From Flavobacteriaceae bacterium CRH (GTDB taxonomy: Bacteria > Bacteroidota > Bacteroidia > Flavobacteriales > Flavobacteriaceae): a stretch of 64,000 nucleotides of DNA. Below are positions 7,746 to 14,953 of this stretch, piece by piece; position 1 is the stretch's first letter; every line of letters starts with the position of its first letter. The stretch is from contig LMAJ01000021.1 of assembly GCA_001507425.1 (NCBI GenBank), positions 23,678-87,677 of the forward strand, written 5' to 3'. Both the position numbers and the translations under genes were made by a program. The notes under the pieces are model-generated. The model was not told where the DNA came from. It searched no databases and was given only the letters and a program-made list of their open reading frames with translations.

Positions 7746-7788
7746 AAATCAATTTTAATCTGCTTAAATCTGCAAAATCTGCGTGAAA
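7746..7788 (-). repeat. Right terminal inverted repeat of the GxxExxY cassette
   Basis: This arm is the near-exact reverse complement of 7220-7262. It begins three bases after the thiG stop codon in the reading direction of the operon. Confidence 0.85.
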
Positions 7789-7791
7789 CAA

Positions 7792-8568
7792 TTATTCATA
7801 TAAAAAAGAAGTCAAAGGACTAGACCCCACAGCATAATTCTGCTGATTAGCAACTTTAGCTTCAAATGCCTTTCGGCCTGCAATAACCGCTTCTCTAAAA
7901 GCTTCTGCCATTAATTTAGGATTTCCGGAAATAGCAATTGCAGTATTAACCAAGACAGCATCAGCACCAATTTCCATTGCTTTTGCGGCGTCAGACGGCG
8001 CTCCAATTCCGGCATCGATAATAACAGGTACATTGCTTTGTTCGATAATAATCTCCAGAAAATCAATTGTTTTTAAACCTTTGTTACTTCCAATTGGAGA
8101 ACCTAAAGGCATAACTGCAGTAGTTCCTGCATTCTCTAAATGTTTGCATAAAACAGGGTCAGCATGGATGTAAGGCAAGACAAAAAAACCAAGTTTTGCT
8201 AATTCTTCCGTTGCTTTTAAAGTTTCGATTGGATCCGGCATTAAATACTTTGGGTCAGGATGAATTTCGAGTTTTACCCAATTTGTTTCTAATGCTTCTC
8301 TTGCCAATTGAGCGGCAAAAATAGCTTCTTTAGCATTTCTGGCTCCAGATGTATTGGGCAATAAATGGATGTTTGGATGTTTTAAATGTGATAGAATAGC
8401 ATCGGTTTCAGTTTCGAGATCAATGCGTTTCAGGGCAACTGTAACCAATTCGCTTTCTGAAGCTAAAATGGCTTCTTCCATTTCCAGGTTTGAACCAAAT
8501 TTTCCTGTTCCTAAAAACAAACGGGATTTAAAGGCTTTATCACCAATATTAAACAATGACGTTTGCAT
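7792..8568 (-). CDS. thiG: Thiazole synthase ThiG
   Basis: ThiG builds the thiazole phosphate from deoxyxylulose 5-phosphate, dehydroglycine and ThiS thiocarboxylate. The 258-residue TIM-barrel protein shows SRLFLGTGKF (about 15-24), the Schiff-base lysine region VTVALKRIDLET (about 43-54), the HLLPNTSGARNAKEA segment and the phosphate-binding PVIIDAGIGAPSDAA and GADAVLVNTAI motifs (about 175-210). Its start overlaps the end of thiE by 20 bases, which suggests translational coupling. In the related order thiG is normally followed at once by thiH; here the GxxExxY cassette intervenes. Confidence 0.97.
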   Translation of the reverse strand: MQTSLFNIGDKAFKSRLFLGTGKFGSNLEMEEAILASESELVTVALKRIDLETETDAILSHLKHPNIHLLPNTSGARNAKEAIFAAQLAREALETNWVKLEIHPDPKYLMPDPIETLKATEELAKLGFFVLPYIHADPVLCKHLENAGTTAVMPLGSPIGSNKGLKTIDFLEIIIEQSNVPVIIDAGIGAPSDAAKAMEIGADAVLVNTAIAISGNPKLMAEAFREAVIAGRKAFEAKVANQQNYAVGSSPLTSFLYE

Positions 8569-9199
8569 ATATTTTTTCTTTTAGTTGCTTCATTAATTTC
8601 TTTTTTTGGTCACTTTCAGTAATCATTCCTGAAAAGGCAATTCCATGAATTCCCGTTTCCATTAACGGATTTACATCTTTCAATGTGATTCCACCAATAG
8701 CATAAACAGGAATTTCAATTTTATTTTTTTTCATTTTCTGAAGAATTTCAAAATATCCTGACAATCCTAGAATTGGACTTAGTTTTTCTTTTGTAGTAGT
8801 AAACCGGAAAGGCCCTAAACCAATATAATCACCACCATTTTTTACATGATTTTCAATATCTTCAAAAGTATTTGCTGTTCCTCCAATAATTTTAGTATTT
8901 CCTAAAATGGCTCTTGCTTCGTCAATTTTCATATCAGATAAACCCAAGTGAACACCGTCAGCAACAATTTGCTGTGCGAGATAAATATTGTCATTTACAA
9001 TAAAATTGGCGAGATATTCTTCGCATAAAAGTTTTACAGCTTCTGCCAATTCAAAAGTGTCTTTATCGGTTTGATCCTTAAATCGCATTTGTATCCAACC
9101 GCATCCAGCATCGAGTGCCTGATGAATATTATACAATTGTTCGTCGATTGTTTTTCCCTGTGAAATGTATTGTAGTTTATTATACATAATGATATCCAA
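8549..9199 (-). CDS. thiE: Thiamine phosphate synthase ThiE
   Basis: ThiE joins HMP pyrophosphate and thiazole phosphate to thiamine phosphate. The 216-residue TIM barrel keeps the family motifs: CGWIQMRFKD (about 33-42), FIVNDNIYLAQQIVADGVHLG (about 66-86), GLGPFRFTTTK (pyrophosphate loop, about 127-137) and VYAIGGITLKDV (about 166-177). Having these intact makes it the likely authentic ThiE of the two homologues in this operon. It overlaps thiD upstream by 20 bases and thiG downstream by 20 bases. Confidence 0.93.
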   Translation of the reverse strand: MDIIMYNKLQYISQGKTIDEQLYNIHQALDAGCGWIQMRFKDQTDKDTFELAEAVKLLCEEYLANFIVNDNIYLAQQIVADGVHLGLSDMKIDEARAILGNTKIIGGTANTFEDIENHVKNGGDYIGLGPFRFTTTKEKLSPILGLSGYFEILQKMKKNKIEIPVYAIGGITLKDVNPLMETGIHGIAFSGMITESDQKKKLMKQLKEKIYANVIV

Positions 9200-9932
9200 T
9201 TAAAGTTGAAGTTGAACTCAGGTATTTTTCGATGTAAATTTTAGCATTTTTGCAGGCTTCAGGAATAGGTTGATTTAGAGCTAAATTTGCAGTAATTGAA
9301 GAAGAAAGTACACAGCCTGAACCGTGCTTTTCAAAACATTTTTTTTCTGAGGGCAAAAAGTTGATAATTTCATTTTTAAGAAATAGCCGGTCTGTACCAA
9401 TACTTGCCGTATTATGTCCTCCCTTTAGTAAAATACAAGTTTCAATTTCATTTTCTAACAAAAATTTATTTTCAAGAAAACCCGGGAATAAATGTTCCAT
9501 TTCATTATAATTTGGTGTAATCAAATCAATTTTGGATAGAATTTTATCTAAATTTAATTGATCTTCAATCTTCGTAAATTCAAATTTTGTAGATGATTTT
9601 AAGACTGGGTCCCAAACAATTTGTGTTGTTGGAGAAAGCAATTTTATAGTCGTAAGAATTCGGTTTAAGTAATGCAAAGAAGGTATAATGCCAATTTTTA
9701 CAGCACTAATTTTATAGTTTTGAAATAGGGTTTCAACAGAACGAAGTACAAAACTTAGCTCTATCCATTCAATAGCATGAAACTCATTTTCAGTCTGAAT
9801 TGTATTGGCAGTAACAATGGCAAAACCAGTAACCTGATGCTGTTCGAATGTTTTGATGTCTGCCAAAATGCCCGCGCCTCCGGAAGGATCAAAACCTGCT
9901 ATACTAAGTACGAACGGACGATTTTGTGACAT
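9180..9932 (-). CDS. thiD: Hydroxymethylpyrimidine/phosphomethylpyrimidine kinase ThiD
   Basis: ThiD phosphorylates HMP and HMP phosphate to supply the pyrimidine half of thiamine. The 250-residue ribokinase-fold protein shows LSIAGFDPSGGAGILADIKTFE (about 9-30), KIGIIPS (about 81-87), WDPVLKSSTKF (about 114-124), LITPNYNEMEHLFPG (about 137-151), LLKGGH (about 169-174) and the catalytic KHGSGCVLSSSIT (about 199-211). It overlaps the genes on both sides (34 bases with the TenI-like gene, 20 with thiE). Confidence 0.95.
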   Translation of the reverse strand: MSQNRPFVLSIAGFDPSGGAGILADIKTFEQHQVTGFAIVTANTIQTENEFHAIEWIELSFVLRSVETLFQNYKISAVKIGIIPSLHYLNRILTTIKLLSPTTQIVWDPVLKSSTKFEFTKIEDQLNLDKILSKIDLITPNYNEMEHLFPGFLENKFLLENEIETCILLKGGHNTASIGTDRLFLKNEIINFLPSEKKCFEKHGSGCVLSSSITANLALNQPIPEACKNAKIYIEKYLSSTSTLIGYHYV

Positions 9933-10501
9933 AATTTAAATTGTTTTATTGGATTTTTATCGTTCCAGATATTTCCTAAAAGAGCTACATCATCAAAACC
10001 ATTTTCAAGTGTTTTTTCGATATTTTCAGAATCAATTCCGCCTAAAGCGATAACTTTTGTATTAAAATTTGTTCTTGATTTTAGAGCTTCAAATAGGTTC
10101 GTTTTTGGATGATAATTCTGTTTTGAAATACTAGTATAAACCGGACTTAAGAAAGCGTAATCAAAATCATTTTCTAAAGAATTAAAATCTTCTATGGAAT
10201 GGGTTGATGTTGAATTATACCTGCAAGGTTTTGAAAACTTTGCAGGATGACCAACTTCATTTTTTCTTTCTTTTTCAGAAAAATGAAATCTGTTAATTCC
10301 AAAATCTTCAGCCATTTGATGATGATTGTGTAAAACTAATTTGGAACGATGTTCTAATTTTATCTGATGAATAAATGAAGCCATTTCATATTCTGAAAAT
10401 TCCGGTTTCCGAATATGAAGCAAAGACAATCCTTCTTCAAATAATGAATTAATAATGTTTATTTCATCTTCAATAGAAGAAGGATTTGTAATCACAATCA
10501 T
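9899..10501 (-). CDS. TenI-like ThiE paralogue (probable thiazole tautomerase)
   Basis: The 200-residue protein has the ThiE/TenI fold but lacks the ThiE active-site pattern: LLHIRKPEF replaces the QxRxKD strand and LHNHHQ stands where ThiE has the NDxxxLA motif. The segment THSIEDFNSLENDFDYAFLSPVY followed by VIALGGI resembles Bacillus TenI, an aromatising thiazole tautomerase. I therefore prefer tautomerase to a second ThiE, as inference. At about residues 95-103 nine residues (PAKFSKPCR) are encoded by a 27-bp palindrome, 10220-10246. It lies 36 bases downstream of thiC and overlaps thiD by 34 bases. Confidence 0.75.
   Translation of the reverse strand: MIVITNPSSIEDEINIINSLFEEGLSLLHIRKPEFSEYEMASFIHQIKLEHRSKLVLHNHHQMAEDFGINRFHFSEKERKNEVGHPAKFSKPCRYNSTSTHSIEDFNSLENDFDYAFLSPVYTSISKQNYHPKTNLFEALKSRTNFNTKVIALGGIDSENIEKTLENGFDDVALLGNIWNDKNPIKQFKLCHKIVRSYLV
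10220..10246. repeat. 27-bp palindrome translated in frame inside the TenI-like gene
   Basis: CCTGCAAGGTTTT, a central G, and its reverse complement with one mismatch form a near-perfect palindrome of 27 bases, a multiple of three. It is read in frame as PAKFSKPCR, in a region that aligns with a variable loop of TenI. It looks like a dispersed intergenic palindrome that has inserted in a gene without breaking it. Confidence 0.7.
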
Positions 10502-10537
10502 ATCTTTCTCTTCTTGATTCTTTCTTCTTTCCTCTTT

Positions 10538-12361
10538 CTAAATATAAATCTCTTTCCCCTGTTCAATAAACTCTTCTGACTTTTCCTGCATGCCTTTTTC
10601 AGCCGCTGCTACATCACGAATTTCCTGCGATATTTTCATCGAACAAAATTTCGGCCCGCACATTGAGCAGAAATGAGCCACTTTTGCACCATCAGCCGGA
10701 AGCGTTTCGTCGTGAAATTCTCTGGCAGTATCTGGATCAAGCGAAAGATTGAATTGATCTTCCCAACGAAATTCAAAACGTGCTTTGCTCAACGCATTAT
10801 CGCGATATTGTGCTCCCGGATGACCTTTGGCCAAATCTGCAGCATGAGCAGAAATTTTATATGTTATGACGCCATCTTTTACATCTTTTTTGTTGGGAAG
10901 TCCAAGATGCTCTTTTGGTGTTACATAACATAACATCGCGCAACCGTACCAACCAATCATAGCGGCTCCAATGGCAGATGTGATGTGATCGTAACCTGGC
11001 GCAATATCTGTTGTTAAAGGTCCTAAAGTGTAAAATGGAGCTTCATGACAATGTTCTAATTGTTTATCCATATTTTCCTTTATCATGTGCATTGGCACGT
11101 GACCCGGACCTTCAATAAAAACCTGAACATCATGTTTCCATGCAATTTTTGTTAATTCTCCTAAAGTTTCTAATTCGGCAAATTGAGCAGCGTCGTTCGC
11201 ATCTGCAATTGAACCGGGACGTAAACCATCACCTAAAGAAAAAGCAACATCGTATTGTTTCATGATTTCGCAGATTTCCTCGAAGTGGGTGTATAAAAAG
11301 TTTTCTTTATGATGAAACAAACACCATTTTGCCATGATCGATCCGCCACGAGAAACAATTCCGGTAACGCGATCAGCAGTTAAGTGAATGTAACGCAGCA
11401 AAACGCCGGCATGAATTGTGAAATACGAAACACCTTGTTCTGCCTGTTCGATTAAAGTATCTCGGAAAACCTCCCAGGTTAAATCTTCGGCAATTCCTTT
11501 TACTTTTTCTAAAGCCTGATAAATAGGAACCGTACCAATTGGCACTGGTGAATTACGAATAATCCATTCTCTGGTTTCGTGAATATTTTTTCCTGTTGAT
11601 AAATCCATAATCGTATCAGCTCCCCAACGGCAAGCCCAAACTGCTTTTTCAACTTCTTCTTCAATACTTGAAGTGACAGCGCTATTGCCAATGTTGGCAT
11701 TTATTTTGACTAAGAAATTACGCCCGACAATCATCGGTTCACTTTCAGGATGGTTGATATTGTTGGGAATTATAGCTCTTCCGCAAGCAACTTCACTACA
11801 AACAAATTCTGGAGTTATTTTACTTTTTGGCGTGTTTGCTCCAAAACTATGCCCGTCGTGTTGACATTGCATGGCTTTGGTTTGCTCGTTTAAAAGTTCG
11901 ATTCTTTGGTTTTCACGAATTGCGATATATTCCATCTCAGGAGTTATAATGCCTTGTTTGGCATAATACAATTGCGTTACGTTTGCGCCTTTTTTAGCTC
12001 TTTTAGGTTGATGCAAATATTCAAAACGAAGGTGATTTAAGGTTTCGTCTTTTAATCGGCTTTGACCGTAATCAGAACTGATTTCGTTTAGAATTTCGAC
12101 ATCATTTCGATCCAGAATCCAACTTTCGCGTAAGCGTGGCAATCCTTTTCTAATGTCAATTATAATATTTGGATCTGTATATGGACCAGAAGTGTCATAA
12201 ATAGTTACTGGCGGATTTTTTTCGATTCCGCCGTTTGAAAGTTTGGTGTCGCTAAGTATCACTTCACGCATGGCAACTTTTATAGGATGAATTTCGCCAC
12301 TAACGTATATTTTTTTGGAGTTTGGAAAAGGCGTTCTGGAAATTTGTTCTTCGGTAGTCAT
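10538..12361 (-). CDS. thiC: Phosphomethylpyrimidine synthase ThiC
   Basis: ThiC converts aminoimidazole ribotide to HMP phosphate by a radical-SAM mechanism. The 607-residue length is typical for the bacterial form with the N-terminal domain. Family hallmarks are GANVTQLYYAKQGIITPEMEYIA (about 122-144), NANIGNSAV (about 220-228), TVPIYQALEK, FTIHAGV, GDGLRPGSIADANDAAQF (about 372-389), EGPGHVPMH and the C-terminal cluster motif CSMCGPKFC (about 562-570). It follows thiS by 137 bases containing two short palindromes and lies within the TPP-riboswitch-controlled unit. Confidence 0.98.
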   Translation of the reverse strand: MTTEEQISRTPFPNSKKIYVSGEIHPIKVAMREVILSDTKLSNGGIEKNPPVTIYDTSGPYTDPNIIIDIRKGLPRLRESWILDRNDVEILNEISSDYGQSRLKDETLNHLRFEYLHQPKRAKKGANVTQLYYAKQGIITPEMEYIAIRENQRIELLNEQTKAMQCQHDGHSFGANTPKSKITPEFVCSEVACGRAIIPNNINHPESEPMIVGRNFLVKINANIGNSAVTSSIEEEVEKAVWACRWGADTIMDLSTGKNIHETREWIIRNSPVPIGTVPIYQALEKVKGIAEDLTWEVFRDTLIEQAEQGVSYFTIHAGVLLRYIHLTADRVTGIVSRGGSIMAKWCLFHHKENFLYTHFEEICEIMKQYDVAFSLGDGLRPGSIADANDAAQFAELETLGELTKIAWKHDVQVFIEGPGHVPMHMIKENMDKQLEHCHEAPFYTLGPLTTDIAPGYDHITSAIGAAMIGWYGCAMLCYVTPKEHLGLPNKKDVKDGVITYKISAHAADLAKGHPGAQYRDNALSKARFEFRWEDQFNLSLDPDTAREFHDETLPADGAKVAHFCSMCGPKFCSMKISQEIRDVAAAEKGMQEKSEEFIEQGKEIYI

Positions 12362-12411
12362 AGGGGAGAAGTTATGAGTTATAAATTATAAATTATGAAT
12401 TATGAGTTATT

Positions 12412-12478
12412 GTAGAGGCGCACAGCAGTGCGTCTACGTCCTGGATATCAATTGGAATTTGGTCCCGAAGCCTCGGGA
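12412..12478. repeat. Two small palindromes between thiS and thiC
   Basis: 12412-12437 is an imperfect inverted repeat (GTAGAGGCGCAC and CAGTGCGTCTAC). 12463-12478 is TCCCGA, four bases, TCGGGA. Between them are GGAATTT-type units. The 12412 element resembles the half-palindrome at 12729-12751. These look like dispersed intergenic repeats; neither has a T run. Confidence 0.55.
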
Positions 12479-12498
12479 TTAAAATTGGAATTTTAATT

Positions 12499-12705
12499 TT
12501 AACCTCCTTGTGTAGCAGAAATTATCAGAATTTCGTCGGTTTCGTGTACTAGGTATTCGTTCCAATTGAGTTTTGGAACAACGGTATTGTTAATGGCAAC
12601 GGCAATTCCGTTTTGTTTGTTGGGAATTTCGAGATCAAGCAATGATTGAACGCTAAGCGATTCAGCATTGAATTGTTTAATTTGTTGGTTGATTTTTAGT
12701 TCCAT
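12499..12705 (-). CDS. thiS: Sulfur carrier protein ThiS
   Basis: ThiS is a ubiquitin-fold protein that carries sulfur as a C-terminal thiocarboxylate for thiazole synthesis. The 68-residue product has the normal length and ends in the required Gly-Gly (SATQGG). The central segment NGIAVAINNTVVPKLNW (about 33-49) is typical. It is the first gene of the thiamine operon, starting about 105 bases downstream of the end of the riboswitch core. A CGCAT/ATGCG hairpin (12775-12788) and an imperfect hairpin (12729-12751) lie between the riboswitch and this start and could belong to the expression platform. Confidence 0.95.
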   Translation of the reverse strand: MELKINQQIKQFNAESLSVQSLLDLEIPNKQNGIAVAINNTVVPKLNWNEYLVHETDEILIISATQGG

Positions 12706-12728
12706 TCCTTCTGAATTTAGAGATTATT

Positions 12729-12751
12729 GACACGCAATTACTATGCGTCTC
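12729..12751. repeat. Imperfect palindrome upstream of thiS
   Basis: GACACGCA (12729-12736) and TGCGTCTC (12744-12751) pair at seven of eight positions. The right half is related to the element at 12412-12437. It could be a dispersed repeat or part of the riboswitch expression platform. Confidence 0.4.
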
Positions 12752-12809
12752 TACTCTAGGAATGGCTACAATTACGCATAAAAATGCGCGCAGAAGTCAT
12801 CTTACTTTT

Positions 12810-12881
12810 CCCTACGCTAGTATGAACTAGATCAGGTTCAGAGGGTAAAATCTCAGCCTGCTTTTTTAGCAGACACCCCTA
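12810..12881 (-). promoter_or_regulatory. TPP riboswitch (THI element)
   Basis: Read on the minus strand, the sequence contains GGGGTGTC at the 5' end, the conserved CTGAGA core followed by ACCCTCTGAACCTGAT, and ends CTAGCGTAGGG. These are the defining segments of the thiamine pyrophosphate aptamer. The short variable stem is GTCTGCT-AAAAA-AGCAGGC. It precedes thiS and should repress the operon when TPP is plentiful; the mode (transcription or translation) cannot be decided from the sequence. Confidence 0.96.
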
Positions 12882-12891
12882 AAGTGTGAAG

Positions 12892-12924
12892 CAAATATAG
12901 ATAATTTTTGTTTAAAAATTTCAA
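12892..12924 (-). promoter_or_regulatory. Promoter of the thiamine operon
   Basis: On the minus strand TATATTTG at 12899-12892 matches the Bacteroidota -7 consensus TAnnTTTG, and TTGA at 12924-12921 lies 21 bases upstream as a -33 element. Transcription would begin right at the 5' end of the riboswitch. Confidence 0.7.
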
Positions 12925-12989
12925 GTTTCAGGCTTCAGGTTATGAAAAGCTGAAAACTATTTTTAAAATTGAGACTTAAAAACGTATTT

Positions 12990-13550
12990 TTAGTTTGTTC
13001 TTTTCCAGCAATTTTCTGCATGATCATTGACCATTCCGGTGGCTTGCATGTGTGCGTAAATTACGGTTGAACCAACAAATTTAAAACCTCTTTTTTTTAA
13101 ATCTTTACTGATTTCATCAGAAAGCGGAGTAGTGGCCGGAACGTCTTTTGAGGTTTTCGGATTGTTAATAACAGGTTTTCCGTTGGTGAATTTCCAGATA
13201 TAATCAGAGAAACTTTCAAATTCTTCCTGAATTTTCATAAAAGCCTGTGCGTTAGAAACGGCTGCTTTAATTTTAAGTTTATTGCGGATAATTCCAGTGT
13301 TTTGCAATAATTCTTTGATTTTGTCTTCAGAATAATTAGCAATTTTTTTATAGTCGAAATGATCAAAGGCAATTCTAAAATTTTCTCTTTTGTTTAAAAT
13401 GGTAATCCAGCTAAGACCAGCCTGAAAAGTTTCTAAAATTAAAAACTCAAACAGAGTAGGATCGTCATAAACAGGAACGCCCCATTCTTCGTCATGGTAT
13501 TTTTTATATAAATCACTGGCTGTGCACCAGCCGCATCGTATAGGTTCCAT
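12990..13550 (-). CDS. tag: DNA-3-methyladenine glycosylase I
   Basis: Tag removes 3-methyladenine from alkylated DNA. The 186-residue length is normal. The N-terminus carries the zinc-site start RCGWCTASDLYKKYHDEEWG (about 5-24) and the C-terminus the matching HMQATGMVNDHAENCW (about 167-182), which supplies the remaining Cys and His ligands. The active-site stretch FEFLILETFQAGLSWITIL (about 34-52) is also present. It stands alone on the minus strand, between the thiamine promoter and the lipoprotein pair. Confidence 0.96.
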   Translation of the reverse strand: MEPIRCGWCTASDLYKKYHDEEWGVPVYDDPTLFEFLILETFQAGLSWITILNKRENFRIAFDHFDYKKIANYSEDKIKELLQNTGIIRNKLKIKAAVSNAQAFMKIQEEFESFSDYIWKFTNGKPVINNPKTSKDVPATTPLSDEISKDLKKRGFKFVGSTVIYAHMQATGMVNDHAENCWKRTN

Positions 13551-13574
13551 TTTTTATTTCAAATGTATAAAAAA

Positions 13575-13600
13575 ACCTCAAATCGATTAAAATTTGAGGT
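13575..13600 (-). terminator. Terminator of the first lipocalin-like lipoprotein gene
   Basis: On the minus strand ACCTCAAAT (13600-13592) pairs with ATTTGAGGT (13583-13575) and is followed by a run of Ts. It lies 26 bases after the stop of the 13626-14069 gene. Confidence 0.8.
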
Positions 13601-13625
13601 CTAATAATATGGTTTAGACTAGATA

Positions 13626-14069
13626 TTATTTTCTGTTAAAGATGATATATTGATAACTTGTTAACCCATCTACTGTCACAGTTGCATATAATTTTAATTT
13701 ATTTTCTGTCAATTCCTGAATTTCAAATTTTTGATTTTCATCACTATCAGTTGAAAACTTTATAGTTATATTATTTCCATCTTGATTCCAACCTCCATTT
13801 TGACTCTGAGGTTCACATATTCCTTCGTCTGATTCGTTAAAAGTGGTAGTGATTAATTTATCATCTTTAAGGAATTCAATAGTTGGACCTGAACATACTG
13901 AACCTTCATTCGGGTTAATAATTTGTTCTTCTCCTCCCACAATTCCTATTCCGACTTGGGTAATTTCCCATTTTCCTTCAATTGATGGGTTATCATCATC
14001 GCTGCTACAAGATACTGCGCCTAATCCTAATGTTAATACTGATAAAAATAAAATGCTTAATTTTTTCAT
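13626..14069 (-). CDS. Lipocalin-like surface lipoprotein (paralogue 1)
   Basis: The 147-residue protein begins with a lipoprotein signal (MKKLSILFLSVLTLGLGAVSC) with the acylated Cys at about 21, followed by SSDDD. An S-(D/E)-rich stretch right after the Cys is the signal for lipoprotein surface exposure described in Flavobacterium. The mature part starts IEGKWEIT, as in lipocalin-like small domains, then a predicted all-beta domain with two internal cysteines. No function can be assigned. The next gene upstream is a tandem paralogue of the same length with nearly the same signal peptide and the same ends of the mature domain (NKLK...). Confidence 0.85.
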   Translation of the reverse strand: MKKLSILFLSVLTLGLGAVSCSSDDDNPSIEGKWEITQVGIGIVGGEEQIINPNEGSVCSGPTIEFLKDDKLITTTFNESDEGICEPQSQNGGWNQDGNNITIKFSTDSDENQKFEIQELTENKLKLYATVTVDGLTSYQYIIFNRK

Positions 14070-14320
14070 TTTGGGGTTTATTTAATTTGTTAAAATTTAG
14101 TTAACAAAATTAAAATATTTTTAAGTACAAGCACAAACATTTTGTTGCTTTTTCAGGTTAATTTGTTAAAAAGCAACGGTTATATTAATTGAGGAGAGTT
14201 TTTTCTGATAAAGATTTATGATTGTTTAATAATTTTTATCCGTCAGATAAAAAATTTATGATTCTAATACTTTCATATTTTAGTTTTGATTGGATAATAT
14301 TTCTGATTTAGAAGCAAAAA
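14070..14320. other. Gene-free spacer between the two lipoprotein genes
   Basis: About 250 AT-rich bases. I see no convincing coding frame, RNA structure or consensus TTTG/TAnnTTTG promoter here, although a promoter for the downstream lipoprotein gene is expected because the upstream paralogue has its own terminator. Confidence 0.5.
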
Positions 14321-14350
14321 AAAACCTCAAATCTTAAGATTTGAGGTTTT
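14321..14350 (-). terminator. Perfect 30-bp palindromic terminator of lipoprotein paralogue 2
   Basis: AAAACCTCAAATCTT is followed directly by its exact reverse complement, and the T-rich right end in the minus-strand sense acts as the U tract. It lies 22 bases after the stop at 14372. The ACCTCAAAT core is the same as in the terminator of the neighbouring paralogue, so gene and terminator appear duplicated together. Confidence 0.8.
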
Positions 14351-14371
14351 TAGAATATGTGTTTATTCTAA

Positions 14372-14815
14372 TTATTTTCTAGCGTAAACAGCTATAGCGT
14401 ATAATGTTGTTGAACCTTCAGTTGATAAAACAGTTCTAATTTTTAATTTGTCATTAGTTAACTCTGTAACTTCATATTTTATTTCTTCAGTGTCGTCACC
14501 CTCTGTGTATGTTAAAGTTACATTGTTTCCGTCTTTAGACCACTTTGCATCACTAACAAATGCTTCACATTTTTCTGAATCATCGTTATACTCATTCTCT
14601 GTATCAACAAGTTTGCCACCTGCTAAAAATTCATAAGTTGGTGCAGAACAGTCCCCACTATAATTTTCTAATGATTCTTGTCCTTGTGCGCCAAGACCAG
14701 CTTGAGTAAGTTCCCATTTACCTTCAATTGATGCGTCATCATCATCACTGCTACAAGATACTGCTCCTAATCCTAATGTCAATACAGACACAAATAAAAT
14801 GCTTAATTTTTTCAT
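14372..14815 (-). CDS. Lipocalin-like surface lipoprotein (paralogue 2)
   Basis: This 147-residue protein is a tandem paralogue of the 13626-14069 product. The signal peptide is almost identical (MKKLSILFVSVLTLGLGAVSC), again followed by SSDDDD, the kind of acidic stretch linked to surface export of lipoproteins in Flavobacterium. The mature domain begins IEGKWELTQAG and has two cysteines in similar places. The mature sequences have diverged much more than the signal peptides, which suggests an older duplication with relaxed constraint or diversification at the surface. Function unknown. Confidence 0.85.
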   Translation of the reverse strand: MKKLSILFVSVLTLGLGAVSCSSDDDDASIEGKWELTQAGLGAQGQESLENYSGDCSAPTYEFLAGGKLVDTENEYNDDSEKCEAFVSDAKWSKDGNNVTLTYTEGDDTEEIKYEVTELTNDKLKIRTVLSTEGSTTLYAIAVYARK

Positions 14816-14953
14816 TTTGGTTTGATTTTTTTTGTTAAAATTTTCAACAAAAATAGAATCTTTTTCCAGTAATACATAGCAAAAAATAAGTTATTTCGTG
14901 TTTAATTAACATTTTTTTATAACTTGTTGATTGTTAGGAGTGTGCTTTAATGT

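Larger units (their letters stand above)
7220..7788. mobile_element. Candidate GxxExxY cassette with 43-bp terminal inverted repeats
   Basis: Two 43-base arms (7220-7262 and 7746-7788) are reverse complements at 41 of 43 positions and enclose a single gene for a GxxExxY-family protein. Each arm contains three tandem GCAGAT units. The whole block fills the gap between the thiG stop (7792) and the thiH start (7205) and interrupts an operon whose other junctions are short or overlapping. I do not see a clear target-site duplication. That it is or was mobile is inference from the arms and the position. Confidence 0.6.

Noticed and set aside
7220..7788. CRISPR or integron-like array from the repeated GCAGAT units
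   Set aside because: Units are only six bases, three per arm, without unique spacers; the two arms form one inverted pair.
9899..10501. Calling the second ThiE homologue a true thiamine phosphate synthase
   Set aside because: The substrate-binding motifs of ThiE are missing while the neighbour at 8549-9199 has them all; TenI-like motifs fit better.
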